DNA of 5,659 nucleotides, taken from contig CAIVZW010000640.1 of assembly GCA_903910495.1 (NCBI GenBank), positions 1 to 5,659 on the forward strand, given 5' to 3'. The stretch comes from an uncultured beta proteobacterium. Its GTDB lineage: Bacteria; Pseudomonadota; Gammaproteobacteria; Burkholderiales; Rhodocyclaceae. Position 1 is the stretch's first letter, and every line of letters starts with the position of its first letter. Shown here in pieces: positions 1 to 5,659 of this stretch. A program made the position numbers and the translations under genes. A model generated the notes under the pieces. The model had not been told where the DNA came from and made no database searches. It saw nothing but the letters and a program-made list of their open reading frames with translations.

Positions 1-240
1 GAGGATCAGGGCATCGGCATCAGCCCCGAACAGCAAGCCATGCTGTTTCAGGCGTTCACTCAGGTGGATGGCTCCATGACCCGCAAGTACGGTGGTTCGG
101 GTCTTGGCCTGATTATCTCGAAGCGACTCGCCAAGCTGATGGGCGGTGATGTCGGCATGGTGAGCCAAGAAGGACGCGGCAGTACTTTCTGGGCCACGGT
201 TCGGTTGAAGCCGGCCCAAGCCAGCGAATCCGGGGTTTAG
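1..240 (+). CDS. Sensor histidine kinase, C-terminal ATP-binding end (partial, 5' end outside window)
   Basis: The reading frame is open from the first base and gives 79 visible residues, all from the end of a HATPase_c (GHKL) domain. The G1 box is DQGIGI (visible residues 2-7), the F box region is LFQAFTQVD (15-23), and the G2 box is GGSGLGL (31-37). The closing strand with [10 protein letters not shown] (58-67) is typical of the domain end. In this family the domain binds ATP and phosphorylates a conserved His in the upstream dimerisation domain, which is outside the window. The F-box and G2 wording resembles BarA/hybrid-type kinases. Only about 12 residues follow the ATPase fold, so no receiver or HPt domain is fused at the C-terminus. 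The signal and partner regulator cannot be told from this piece. The gene is convergent with the next one, 56 bases apart. Confidence 0.93.
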   Translation, partial: EDQGIGISPEQQAMLFQAFTQVDGSMTRKYGGSGLGLIISKRLAKLMGGDVGMVSQEGRGSTFWATVRLKPAQASESGV

Positions 241-296
241 TCGAGGTCGTCTTCGGGTCGCTGAAGCTTCACTCGTTCGCCGGCAGACCGACGCGG
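241..296. other. Short convergent intergenic gap
   Basis: These 56 bases separate the kinase stop codon from the stop codon of the leftward flavoenzyme gene. I see no strong GC stem followed by a T-run on either strand, so termination here may be Rho-dependent or use a site I cannot recognise. Confidence 0.5.
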
Positions 297-1706
297 TCAG
301 AGCACCTTGCCGGGGTTCATCAACCCCTGCGGATCGAACGCCCGCTTGACGGTACGCATCATTTCCATTTCCAGAGGACTCTTGTAACGCAGGATTTCTT
401 CGCGCTTGAGCTGCCCGATGCCATGTTCGGCGCTGATGCTGCCGCCGAGTTGATGCACGATGTCGTGAACGATTTCATTGACCTGTGGCTGCGAGGCAAT
501 GAAAGCGGCGTTCTCCCCGGCTATGGGCCTGGACTGGTTGTAGTGCAGGTTGCCGTCGCCGACATGGCCGAAGGTGACGATGCGGATTCCCGGGAAAGCC
601 TGCCTGAGCGCGGCATCGGCGCGCTCGACGAACTCGCCGATGCGCGTGATCGGCAGCGAAATATCGTGCTTGATGCTGAAACCCTCTATTTTCTGCGCCT
701 CACTGATGTTCTCGCGCAGCGCCCACAGACGTTTGGCCTGTTCGCCGCTTTGGGCCAGCACGGCGTCGCTGATCGCGCCGTTTTCCAGCGTCTGTTCGAG
801 AAAACATTCCAGAGCAGATCGCAACGTACTTTCTTCGCCTGCACCCGAAAGTTCGATGAGCAGGTACCACGGGCTTGCTGAAAGGGGCGGCAGCGCGCCC
901 GGAATGTTTTTGAGCACGAGGCCGAGCGAAATGCCGGAGACGAGTTCGCAGGCGGTCAGTGTGGCGCCGAATGCGCTTTGCAGTTGGCCCAGCAGAACCA
1001 CTGCGGCTTGTGGTGAGGCGATGGCCAGCCAGGCGGTAGCGCTCGCCTGCGGCAGCGGAAAGAGCTTCAGGACCGCCGCGGTGATGATGCCGAGGGTGCC
1101 TTCGGCGCCAATGAAAAGCTGCTTGAGGTCGTAGCCGGTGTTGTCCTTGCGCAATCCGCGCAGGCCGTTCCACACTTCGCCGCCGGGCAGCACCACTTCC
1201 AGTCCGAGTACGAGTTCACGCGTATTGCCGTAGCGCAGCACCTGCACGCCACCGGCGTTGGTCGAGAGATTGCCGCCAATCTGGCAACTGCCTTCGGCCG
1301 CCAGCGACAGCGGGAACAGCCGTCCGGCCTCGAAAGCGACGTCCTGCACAGTTTGCAGCACACAACCGGCGTCAACGGTTAGGGTGTTGTTGGCCGGATC
1401 GATCTCCCGGATCCTGTTCATGCGCGACAGACTGATCAGCACGGCCTCGCCACTGTCATCCGGAATGCACGCTCCGCAGTGGCTGGTATTGCCGCCCTGC
1501 GGCACCATCGCCACCCCGGCCTGGGCACAGGCGCGGACAACGGCCGCGACTTGTTCGGTGCTCGCCGGACGTACCACGCAGCGCGCCGCGCCGTGATAGC
1601 GTCCGCGCCAATCCACAAGATGCGGCGCCATGTCGCGGTCCGCCGTCAATACGCTATCGACGCCGACGATGGCCACGAGTTGTTCGATCAGATTCACTTG
1701 GGTCAC
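297..1706 (-). CDS. FAD-binding oxidoreductase, GlcD / D-2-hydroxyglutarate dehydrogenase-like
   Basis: The product is 469 aa, close to the usual 460-480 aa of single-chain D-2-hydroxyacid dehydrogenases in the VAO/PCMH flavoprotein superfamily. The N-terminal FAD-binding half (about residues 38-220) has the pyrophosphate loop PQGGNTSHCG (69-78) and GAEGTLGIIT (200-209). The C-terminal FAD-oxidase half (about 225-468) has KHDISLPI (346-353), the metal/substrate-binding GHVGDGNLH (380-388) and SAEHGIG (425-431). Family knowledge: these enzymes oxidise D-lactate, glycolate or D-2-hydroxyglutarate to the 2-oxoacid and pass electrons to a quinone or flavoprotein. The WRGRYHG stretch (33-39) and the KHDISLP motif favour a D-2-hydroxyglutarate-type enzyme, but the substrate is not proven. 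The frame is open further upstream to 1919, but that part overlaps rimO. The GTG at 1706 is preferred because CAGGAG lies 7 bases before it. It is the last gene of the phaR-rimO operon, 43 bases after rimO. Confidence 0.9.
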   Translation of the reverse strand: MTQVNLIEQLVAIVGVDSVLTADRDMAPHLVDWRGRYHGAARCVVRPASTEQVAAVVRACAQAGVAMVPQGGNTSHCGACIPDDSGEAVLISLSRMNRIREIDPANNTLTVDAGCVLQTVQDVAFEAGRLFPLSLAAEGSCQIGGNLSTNAGGVQVLRYGNTRELVLGLEVVLPGGEVWNGLRGLRKDNTGYDLKQLFIGAEGTLGIITAAVLKLFPLPQASATAWLAIASPQAAVVLLGQLQSAFGATLTACELVSGISLGLVLKNIPGALPPLSASPWYLLIELSGAGEESTLRSALECFLEQTLENGAISDAVLAQSGEQAKRLWALRENISEAQKIEGFSIKHDISLPITRIGEFVERADAALRQAFPGIRIVTFGHVGDGNLHYNQSRPIAGENAAFIASQPQVNEIVHDIVHQLGGSISAEHGIGQLKREEILRYKSPLEMEMMRTVKRAFDPQGLMNPGKVL

Positions 1707-1713
1707 ACTCAAA

Positions 1714-1719
1714 CTCCTG
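1714..1719 (-). promoter_or_regulatory. Ribosome binding site fixing the GTG start of the flavoenzyme
   Basis: On the minus strand CAGGAG sits 7 bases upstream of GTG at 1706. This decides against the upstream ATG starts of the same frame, which lie inside rimO. Translation of this gene is therefore initiated independently after the rimO stop codon. Confidence 0.75.
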
Positions 1720-1749
1720 AAAAAACTTGCCCACAGCGATACGACGTGC

Positions 1750-3081
1750 TTAATCTTCTGCAATCTCCGCATAGAGATCATGCTCGTCGGCATCAACCAC
1801 GCGCACGCGCAGGAAGTCGCCCGGTTCGGCGTCGAAAAAGTCATTGATAAATACCAGGCCATCGATCTCCGGCGCGTCGGCCGAGGAACGGGCAACGGTG
1901 CCTTCTTCATCGACCTCATCGACCAGCACCTCGATCTCGCGCCCTATCCTGGCGGCAAGCAATTCAGCGGAAATGTCTTCCTGGACGTCCATCAGACGAC
2001 GGCGACGCTCTTCACGCACCTCCTCCGGCACGGCACCAGGCAAGGCATTGGCCGTTGCACCGTCGACCGGCGAGTAGGCAAAGCAGCCCACCCGGTCAAG
2101 CCGTGCTTCCTCGATGAAGGCGAGCAGTTCTTCAAATTCGGCTTCGCTTTCGCCGGGGAAGCCGGTGATGAAGGTACTGCGCAGAGTGATATCAGGGCAG
2201 ACGGCACGCCAGGCCTTGATGCGCTCCAGATTGTTCTCGGCACTGGCCGGGCGTTTCATGGCCTTGAGGATGCGTGGATTGGCGTGCTGGAAGGGCACAT
2301 CGAGGTAAGGGAGAATCCTGCCTTCGGCCATCAGCGGTAGCAGATCATCGACACTGGGGTAAGGGTAGACATAGTGCATGCGCACCCAGATGCCGAACTC
2401 GGCCAGTGCCTCGCAAAGCTCTTTCAGGCGCGTCTTGAGCGGTCGCCCCGCGAAAAAGCCGGTACGGTACTTCAGGTCGACGCCGTAGGCACTGGTGTCC
2501 TGCGAGATGACGAGCAACTCGCGCACGCCGGACTCGACGAGATTCTTCGCTTCCTGCAGTACGTCGCCAATCGGACGGCTGACCAGCGGGCCGCGCAGCG
2601 ACGGGATGATGCAGAAGGTGCAGCTGTGGTTGCAGCCTTCGGAAATCTTGAGGTAGGCAAAATGCTGCGGGGTCAGCTTGATGCCCTGCGGCGGGACCAG
2701 GCTGGTGAAGGGGTCGTGCGGCTGCGGCAAATGCGCATGGACATGCTGCAGGACTTCATCGGCCGCGTGCGGGCCGGTAATCGCCAGCACCTGCGGATGT
2801 ACCTTGCGGATGACGCTTTCCCTGGCGCCCAGGCAGCCGGTAACGATGACTTTGCCGTTTTCGGCCAGCGCCTCGCCGATGGCGTCGAGCGACTCCTCGA
2901 CCGCGGCATCGATGAAGCCGCAGGTATTGACGACCACCAGATCGGCACCCTCGTAGGAAGGCGAAATGAGGTAACCCTCGGCACGCAGCCTGGTCAGGAT
3001 TTGTTCTGAATCGACGAGGGCCTTCGGGCAGCCGAGGGAGACGAAGCCGACCTTGGGCGGCAGGCTGGAATCAGCAGTCAC
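1750..3081 (-). CDS. rimO: Ribosomal protein S12 methylthiotransferase RimO
   Basis: RimO is a radical-SAM enzyme that adds a methylthio group to a conserved aspartate of ribosomal protein S12 (Asp88/89 region). The product is 443 aa from this start, matching the usual ~440. The N-terminal UPF0004 domain has three Fe-S cysteines at C18 (in [11 protein letters not shown]), C54 (NTCGFID) and C83 (TGCLGAR). The radical-SAM core has the CxxxCxxC signature at C150, C154 and C157 ([12 protein letters not shown]). A C-terminal TRAM domain (about 374-442) ends the protein, acidic as in RimO. The [11 protein letters not shown] and [10 protein letters not shown] wording separates it from the related tRNA enzyme MiaB. 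Start choice: GTG at 3081 has GGAAGA 7 bases upstream. A TTG five codons earlier (3096) is in frame but overlaps that site and has no ribosome binding site of its own. It lies 33 bases after phaR, as second gene of the operon. All key residues are present. Confidence 0.96.
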   Translation of the reverse strand: MTADSSLPPKVGFVSLGCPKALVDSEQILTRLRAEGYLISPSYEGADLVVVNTCGFIDAAVEESLDAIGEALAENGKVIVTGCLGARESVIRKVHPQVLAITGPHAADEVLQHVHAHLPQPHDPFTSLVPPQGIKLTPQHFAYLKISEGCNHSCTFCIIPSLRGPLVSRPIGDVLQEAKNLVESGVRELLVISQDTSAYGVDLKYRTGFFAGRPLKTRLKELCEALAEFGIWVRMHYVYPYPSVDDLLPLMAEGRILPYLDVPFQHANPRILKAMKRPASAENNLERIKAWRAVCPDITLRSTFITGFPGESEAEFEELLAFIEEARLDRVGCFAYSPVDGATANALPGAVPEEVREERRRRLMDVQEDISAELLAARIGREIEVLVDEVDEEGTVARSSADAPEIDGLVFINDFFDAEPGDFLRVRVVDADEHDLYAEIAED

Positions 3082-3088
3082 GGGGAAT

Positions 3089-3094
3089 TCTTCC
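3089..3094 (-). promoter_or_regulatory. Ribosome binding site supporting the GTG start of rimO
   Basis: GGAAGA on the minus strand ends 7 bases before GTG at 3081. The competing TTG at 3096-3094 shares its last base with this site, so both starts could not use it. Moderate support only, since GGAAGA is a partial Shine-Dalgarno match. Confidence 0.55.
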
Positions 3095-3114
3095 AATAAT
3101 GTGAATAGGCCGAC

Positions 3115-3492
3115 TTACTGGCCGGAACTGTTTGGCTTTGCTGCATCTTCATAGACCAAAGCGGGGGGCTGGGTCTGCATCTGATCAACCCTCTGCTTGC
3201 TCTGATCCATGAAAGCCAGCATTATCGTCTGCATGGAATTACCGTGGAAGCGGATCATTTGCACCAGCAGATCGGCGGTAAATAATGGAACGCCTGCCGT
3301 TTCCTCTTCAACGATAATCTGAAGCAGGATAGTGCGCGTCAGATCATCACCGGTCCTGGCGTCCACCACCTTGAAACTCTCAAGCGAAAGAACAAGGCCT
3401 TTGACATCATTGAGGGTAATGTAGGCACTCGTTTTGGTATCGTAAAGTCGGCGATTCGGGTATTTCTTGATCAGTCGTAAGGACTCGGGCAT
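3115..3492 (-). CDS. phaR: Polyhydroxyalkanoate synthesis repressor PhaR
   Basis: PhaR is a DNA-binding protein that also binds PHA granules. In known systems it represses phasin (phaP) and its own gene until granules titrate it away. The 125-aa product starts with the family hallmark IKKYPNRRLYDT (8-19) followed by TSAYITLNDVKGLV, the PHB/PHA DNA-binding domain (about residues 6-65). The shorter PHB accumulation domain follows (about 69-108, PLFTADLLVQMIRFHGNSMQ). The tail after about residue 108 is short and hydrophilic. Characterised PhaR such as that of Cupriavidus necator is about 180 aa, so this is a compact version lacking the longer, often Gln-rich C-terminus; both domains look intact. 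The ATG at 3492 has GGAGG 7 bases upstream. It is the first gene of the leftward operon with rimO. A TATAAT box and an inverted repeat upstream fit autoregulation. Confidence 0.95.
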   Translation of the reverse strand: MPESLRLIKKYPNRRLYDTKTSAYITLNDVKGLVLSLESFKVVDARTGDDLTRTILLQIIVEEETAGVPLFTADLLVQMIRFHGNSMQTIMLAFMDQSKQRVDQMQTQPPALVYEDAAKPNSSGQ

Positions 3493-3499
3493 GAAGACC

Positions 3500-3504
3500 C
3501 CTCC
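3500..3504 (-). promoter_or_regulatory. Strong ribosome binding site of phaR
   Basis: GGAGG on the minus strand lies 7 bases before the phaR ATG, near the ideal Shine-Dalgarno match and spacing, and fixes that start. Confidence 0.8.
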
Positions 3505-3545
3505 ATTGGCAAATCGTTCCAGGAACGCTCTTCAAGGTGGATCAA

Positions 3546-3557
3546 TGTTGCACAACA
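3546..3557. promoter_or_regulatory. Inverted repeat over the phaR start point, candidate PhaR operator
   Basis: TGTTG-CA-CAACA is a perfect 5+5 inverted repeat with a 2-base spacer, starting two bases downstream of the phaR -10 box and covering the predicted transcription start. PhaR proteins are known to repress their own genes, and reported PhaR sites are TGC/GCA-rich repeats, which this resembles. Binding by this PhaR is an inference from position and symmetry. Confidence 0.45.
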
Positions 3558-3559
3558 GC

Positions 3560-3565
3560 ATTATA
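3560..3565 (-). promoter_or_regulatory. -10 box of the phaR-rimO operon promoter
   Basis: On the minus strand these bases read TATAAT, a perfect sigma-70 -10 hexamer, 67 bases upstream of the phaR ATG. The predicted start point is about 7 bases further, near 3553, giving a leader of about 60 nt. No TTGACA-like -35 lies 16-18 bases upstream; that place holds GC-rich terminator stem sequence. The promoter may therefore be weak or need an activator. Confidence 0.6.
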
Positions 3566-3572
3566 CACGAGC

Positions 3573-3597
3573 AAAAAACAGGCTCCCCGACAGAGCC
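3573..3597 (-). terminator. Leftward Rho-independent terminator without an upstream gene
   Basis: On the minus strand GGCTC and GAGCC form a 5-bp GC-rich stem, extendable by one T-G wobble, with a 5-7 base loop. It is followed by TG and six T residues. There is no T-run on the plus-strand side, so it points leftwards only. It ends just before the phaR -10 box. No minus-strand gene lies upstream within the intergenic region. It may end an unannotated small or antisense RNA, or shield the phaR promoter from antisense transcription out of rhlE. Confidence 0.55.
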
Positions 3598-3606
3598 AGA
3601 CGCTCA

Positions 3607-3627
3607 CTGCAACACGATTGCTTGCAG
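3607..3627. repeat. Inverted repeat CTGCAA-N9-TTGCAG
   Basis: A perfect 6+6 inverted repeat with a 9-base spacer lies 10 bases to the right of the terminator stem. It could be a second protein site, since the TGCA-containing arms resemble PhaR-type sites, or, on a minus-strand transcript, a stem-loop just before the terminator. The sequence alone does not decide. Confidence 0.4.
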
Positions 3628-3809
3628 ATATGATCAAGACATGCCAGCAGTATGCTACTATCGCACTTCCTCGTTGCGCCATTCATCAGTCTTGGCGTTC
3701 GTCCGATGTGGCCAGGCATTCTCGCCTCGCCCGACTCACATATCCCTGAGTGTTTGCCCAGACTGGTTCGCGTATTGACAGTCATTTCCCGCGCGCATGG
3801 CAAACACCT

Positions 3810-3813
3810 GGAG
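3810..3813 (+). promoter_or_regulatory. Ribosome binding site of rhlE
   Basis: GGAG lies 9 bases before the ATG at 3823 and supports that start over the in-frame ATG at 3652, whose extra 57 residues do not resemble the family. Confidence 0.6.
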
Positions 3814-3822
3814 TACTCCCGC

Positions 3823-5139
3823 ATGAAATTTACCGAACTGGGTCTCGTACCCGAGATCCTTCGTTCCATTGCCGATCAAGGCTACGAAACCCCCACCCCG
3901 ATCCAGATGCAGGCGATACCCGTCGTCCTCGCCGGGCGCGACCTGATGGCCTGCGCGCAAACAGGCACCGGCAAGACCGCCGGTTTTACCCTGCCGATTC
4001 TCAATCGCCTGGCCGCAAACCGGGTGACCGGGCCGCGCAAGATCCGGGTGCTGATTCTGACGCCAACGCGTGAGCTTGCGGCGCAGGTTGAAGAAAGCGT
4101 ACGTGCCTACGGCTCCCACCTTCCGTTCAAGTCTCTCGTCATGTTTGGTGGCGTCGGCATGAACCCTCAGATTTCGGCGCTCAGAAGCGGCATCGACATC
4201 CTCGTGGCCACCCCCGGCCGACTGCTCGATCACGCGCAACAGCGCAATGTCGACCTTTCAGGCGTCGAGGTACTGGTGCTCGATGAAGCCGACCGCATGC
4301 TCGACATGGGCTTCATTCACGACATCAAGCGCGTCATCAAGCTGGTCCCGAAGAAGCGCCAGAATCTGCTCTTTTCTGCAACCTTTTCGGATGAAATCCG
4401 CACCCTGGCCAGCACCTTTCTGATTGACCCCGAGTATGTCGAGTCGGAGCGTCGCAATTCCCCGCCCGATCTCGTCAAGCAGTATGTTTACAAGGTCGAC
4501 CGTGAGCGCAAGCGCGATCTGCTGGTTGAACTGATCCGTGACAAGGGCTGGTACCAGGTGCTGGTATTCACGCGCACCAAATGGGGTGCCAACGGGCTAA
4601 CGGACAAACTGCTCAAGGCCGGCATCGAGGCCGACGCCATTCACGGCAACAAGAGCCAGAATGCCCGCACGCGGGCACTGGCCAATTTCAAGAACGGCAA
4701 ACTGCACGTGCTGGTCGCCACCGATATTGCCGCACGCGGCATCGACATCAACGAGTTGCCGCATGTCGTCAACTTCGAGTTGCCTAACGTGGCCGAAGAC
4801 TACGTGCATCGCATTGGCCGTACCGGCCGCGCGGGCACCGAGGGCGCTGCGGTTTCGCTCGTCTGCGTCGATGAACACAAGCTGTTGCACGACATCGAGC
4901 GCCTGCTCAAGAAACAGATTGAAGTCGTCGCCTATCCGGGTTACGAGCCTGACCCCGGTATCCGCGCCGAACCGATCCTGATGCGCTCGGCCGGGACACG
5001 GGGCGGGCAGCGTTCGCCAGCGGGTCGTTCAGGGAGTGGCGCAGCGCGCGGGAACTCGCCCAAGGCGGCAACTGGACAGCGCGCCGGATCGGGAAAACCG
5101 GGCGGCGCTTCGCACCATAGCGGCAACCGTCACCACTAG
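3823..5139 (+). CDS. rhlE: DEAD-box ATP-dependent RNA helicase RhlE
   Basis: RhlE unwinds short RNA duplexes using ATP and is linked to ribosome assembly and RNA turnover in the cytoplasm. The product is 438 aa. All motifs are present in order: Q motif (F3, GYETPTPIQ 20-28), motif I AQTGTGKT (45-52), Ia PTRELA (81-86), Ib TPGR (130-133), II DEAD (154-157), III SAT (185-187), IV VFTRTK (248-253), [11 protein letters not shown] (299-308) and [12 protein letters not shown] (329-338). The two RecA-like domains span about 1-205 and 215-370. The tail from about 385 is low-complexity, basic, and rich in Gly, Ser and Arg, ending in a His-rich SHHSGNRHH, as expected for an RNA-binding tail. RhlE is preferred over other DEAD helicases because of the compact core with a short disordered basic tail and the [12 protein letters not shown] opening. 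The gene is divergent from phaR and convergent with the phage gene. The frame is open upstream to 3652, but the ATG at 3823 has a ribosome binding site. Confidence 0.95.
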   Translation: MKFTELGLVPEILRSIADQGYETPTPIQMQAIPVVLAGRDLMACAQTGTGKTAGFTLPILNRLAANRVTGPRKIRVLILTPTRELAAQVEESVRAYGSHLPFKSLVMFGGVGMNPQISALRSGIDILVATPGRLLDHAQQRNVDLSGVEVLVLDEADRMLDMGFIHDIKRVIKLVPKKRQNLLFSATFSDEIRTLASTFLIDPEYVESERRNSPPDLVKQYVYKVDRERKRDLLVELIRDKGWYQVLVFTRTKWGANGLTDKLLKAGIEADAIHGNKSQNARTRALANFKNGKLHVLVATDIAARGIDINELPHVVNFELPNVAEDYVHRIGRTGRAGTEGAAVSLVCVDEHKLLHDIERLLKKQIEVVAYPGYEPDPGIRAEPILMRSAGTRGGQRSPAGRSGSGAARGNSPKAATGQRAGSGKPGGASHHSGNRHH

Positions 5140-5200
5140 GGATTTCCCGCTTCCGGCAACGGCGAGTCCGGGACAGACAGTCACGATACAATGTGGCATG
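5140..5200. other. Convergent gap between rhlE and the phage gene
   Basis: This 61-base gap contains a weak stem (TTCCGG pairing with CCGGGA, loop 11) but no T-run after it, so I do not call a terminator. No attachment-site repeat or tRNA end is visible inside the window. Confidence 0.4.
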
Positions 5201-5659
5201 TCACCATCTGTTCACCCAATTTGTCGGAGTTCCGGTCGTCAGTATTTCGTAGGCGGCATGTGCAGCACCTTCCTGGAGTACCTCGACGGAAGATTCAGAG
5301 TACCAACCGGTGTGAAACCGTCGCGCTCCGGCGAACAGGCGGCCATCGACCTGCCGAGATGGCAGGCCATCGGTGCCAAGCAGGCCGCCGCTGTGTGCGA
5401 TGTTGGCCATGGCCTGCGGCAGGTCGGCGGCCCCTGTAGAAATGGAATTGGCCTCCCCTCCGAACAGACCACCGAGCCAGCTCGATGCCGCATTCGCCAA
5501 CGGCAAGGTGATCGCACGCTGGATCTGGATGCGGATCAGATCGCTGATGATGGAATTGGCCAGACTATTGAAGTCGAGCTTGCCGGTCATCACGAACTGG
5601 GTGAGTGCGTCTTCCATGGACTTGAAGGCGCCCGTCACCGCCAGTTCGGCCTGCTTGGC
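5201..5659 (-). CDS. Phage tail tape measure protein, C-terminal part (partial, N-terminus outside window)
   Basis: The frame enters at the right edge and ends with TGA at 5201-5203, giving 152 visible residues. The stretch FKSMEDALTQFVMTGKLDF (12-30) followed by SLANSIISDLIRIQIQ matches the conserved C-terminal block of lambda gpH-type tape measure proteins. A Gly-rich segment (62-68) and SGGLLGTDGLPSRQVDGRLF (90-109) then FAGARRFHTG resemble the repeated HTGG-type tail end of this family. In phages the protein sets tail length and is threaded through the tail tube. The final 30 or so residues (VEVLQEG, YEILTTGTPTN) only loosely resemble the usual EVPAILQxGEEVLTxxDPR ending, so the end may be diverged or damaged. 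An ATG-less internal GTG at 5638 is not the real start because the frame continues to the edge. The gene is convergent with rhlE, so the phage genes normally found after the tape measure are absent here. Confidence 0.82.
   Translation of the reverse strand, partial: AKQAELAVTGAFKSMEDALTQFVMTGKLDFNSLANSIISDLIRIQIQRAITLPLANAASSWLGGLFGGEANSISTGAADLPQAMANIAHSGGLLGTDGLPSRQVDGRLFAGARRFHTGWYSESSVEVLQEGAAHAAYEILTTGTPTNWVNRW

Larger units (their letters stand above)
3493..3822. other. Divergent phaR/rhlE intergenic region
   Basis: This 330-base stretch contains no convincing protein gene; the small ORFs here match no family I recognise. It is visibly richer in A+T than the flanking genes. From left to right it holds the phaR leader and ribosome binding site, a 5+5 inverted repeat, a perfect -10 hexamer facing phaR, a leftward terminator-like hairpin with a T-run, a second stem-loop CTGCAA/TTGCAG, and then about 195 bases up to rhlE. 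In that last part I find no clear sigma-70 promoter for rhlE. A TATGAT at 3629-3634 is a possible -10 without a good -35. Confidence 0.7.

Noticed and set aside
1707..1919. Upstream extension of the flavoenzyme frame to an ATG at 1919
   Set aside because: The extension overlaps the rimO TRAM domain, reads as Arg/Ser-rich shadow sequence, and the GTG at 1706 has a good ribosome binding site.
1630..2340. 236-codon plus-strand ORF opposite rimO and the flavoenzyme start
   Set aside because: It is antisense to well-supported genes, has no recognisable domain, and is explained by the codon bias of GC-rich genes on the other strand.
2374..3009. 211-codon plus-strand ORF opposite rimO
   Set aside because: It is a mirror of the rimO codon pattern, with no family motifs and no ribosome binding site of note.
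3775..3780. TTGACA, a perfect -35 hexamer upstream of rhlE
   Set aside because: The bases 16-18 further on (TGGCAA region) do not resemble a -10 box, and the start point would fall on the ribosome binding site.
3736..4239. 167-codon minus-strand ORF opposite the start of rhlE
   Set aside because: It lies antisense to the conserved helicase motifs and has no domain of its own. It was considered as the gene served by the terminator at 3573, but it ends well before it.
5191..5439. 82-codon plus-strand ORF in the phage region
   Set aside because: It is antisense to the tape measure frame, which carries clear family blocks.
1..5659. CRISPR array, insertion sequence, tRNA or new defence system
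   Set aside because: No regularly spaced repeats, transposase motifs, tRNA cloverleaf or unexplained gene cluster could be seen; the genes are recognised families.

Overview
The window looks like chromosomal DNA of a GC-rich betaproteobacterium. The best guess is a Rhodocyclales lineage (Dechloromonas/Accumulibacter/Propionivibrio-like). This rests on a PhaR-type polyhydroxyalkanoate (PHA) regulator directly upstream of rimO, a betaproteobacterial-style RhlE helicase, and the codon bias. The genus is an inference from gene content, not a measured placement.

Layout. (1) 1-240 (+) is the C-terminal end of a sensor histidine kinase, cut by the left edge. (2) 297-3492 (-) is a compact three-gene operon read leftwards in the order phaR, rimO, FAD-linked D-2-hydroxyacid dehydrogenase. 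The gaps are 33 and 43 bases and each gene has its own Shine-Dalgarno site; the second and third genes start with GTG. (3) 3493-3822 is a 330-base divergent intergenic region. It holds a perfect TATAAT -10 box for phaR, an inverted repeat over the expected start point (candidate PhaR operator), a second stem-loop, and a leftward intrinsic terminator with no annotated gene to terminate. (4) 3823-5139 (+) is rhlE, a complete DEAD-box RNA helicase with a basic Gly/Ser/Arg tail. (5) 5201-5659 (-) is the C-terminal part of a lambda-type phage tail tape measure protein, cut by the right edge and ending convergently against rhlE. It marks the edge of a prophage or prophage remnant.

How the genes fit together. 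PhaR senses PHA granules and represses granule-protein genes and usually itself. Its transcript probably also carries rimO, which modifies ribosomal protein S12, and a flavoenzyme that oxidises a 2-hydroxyacid, possibly D-2-hydroxyglutarate. The rightward gene, rhlE, acts in RNA remodelling. Most of the window is housekeeping. The parts worth a closer look are the phaR/rhlE intergenic region and the phage-gene junction at the right end. I see no CRISPR array, tRNA, rRNA, insertion sequence or new defence system.
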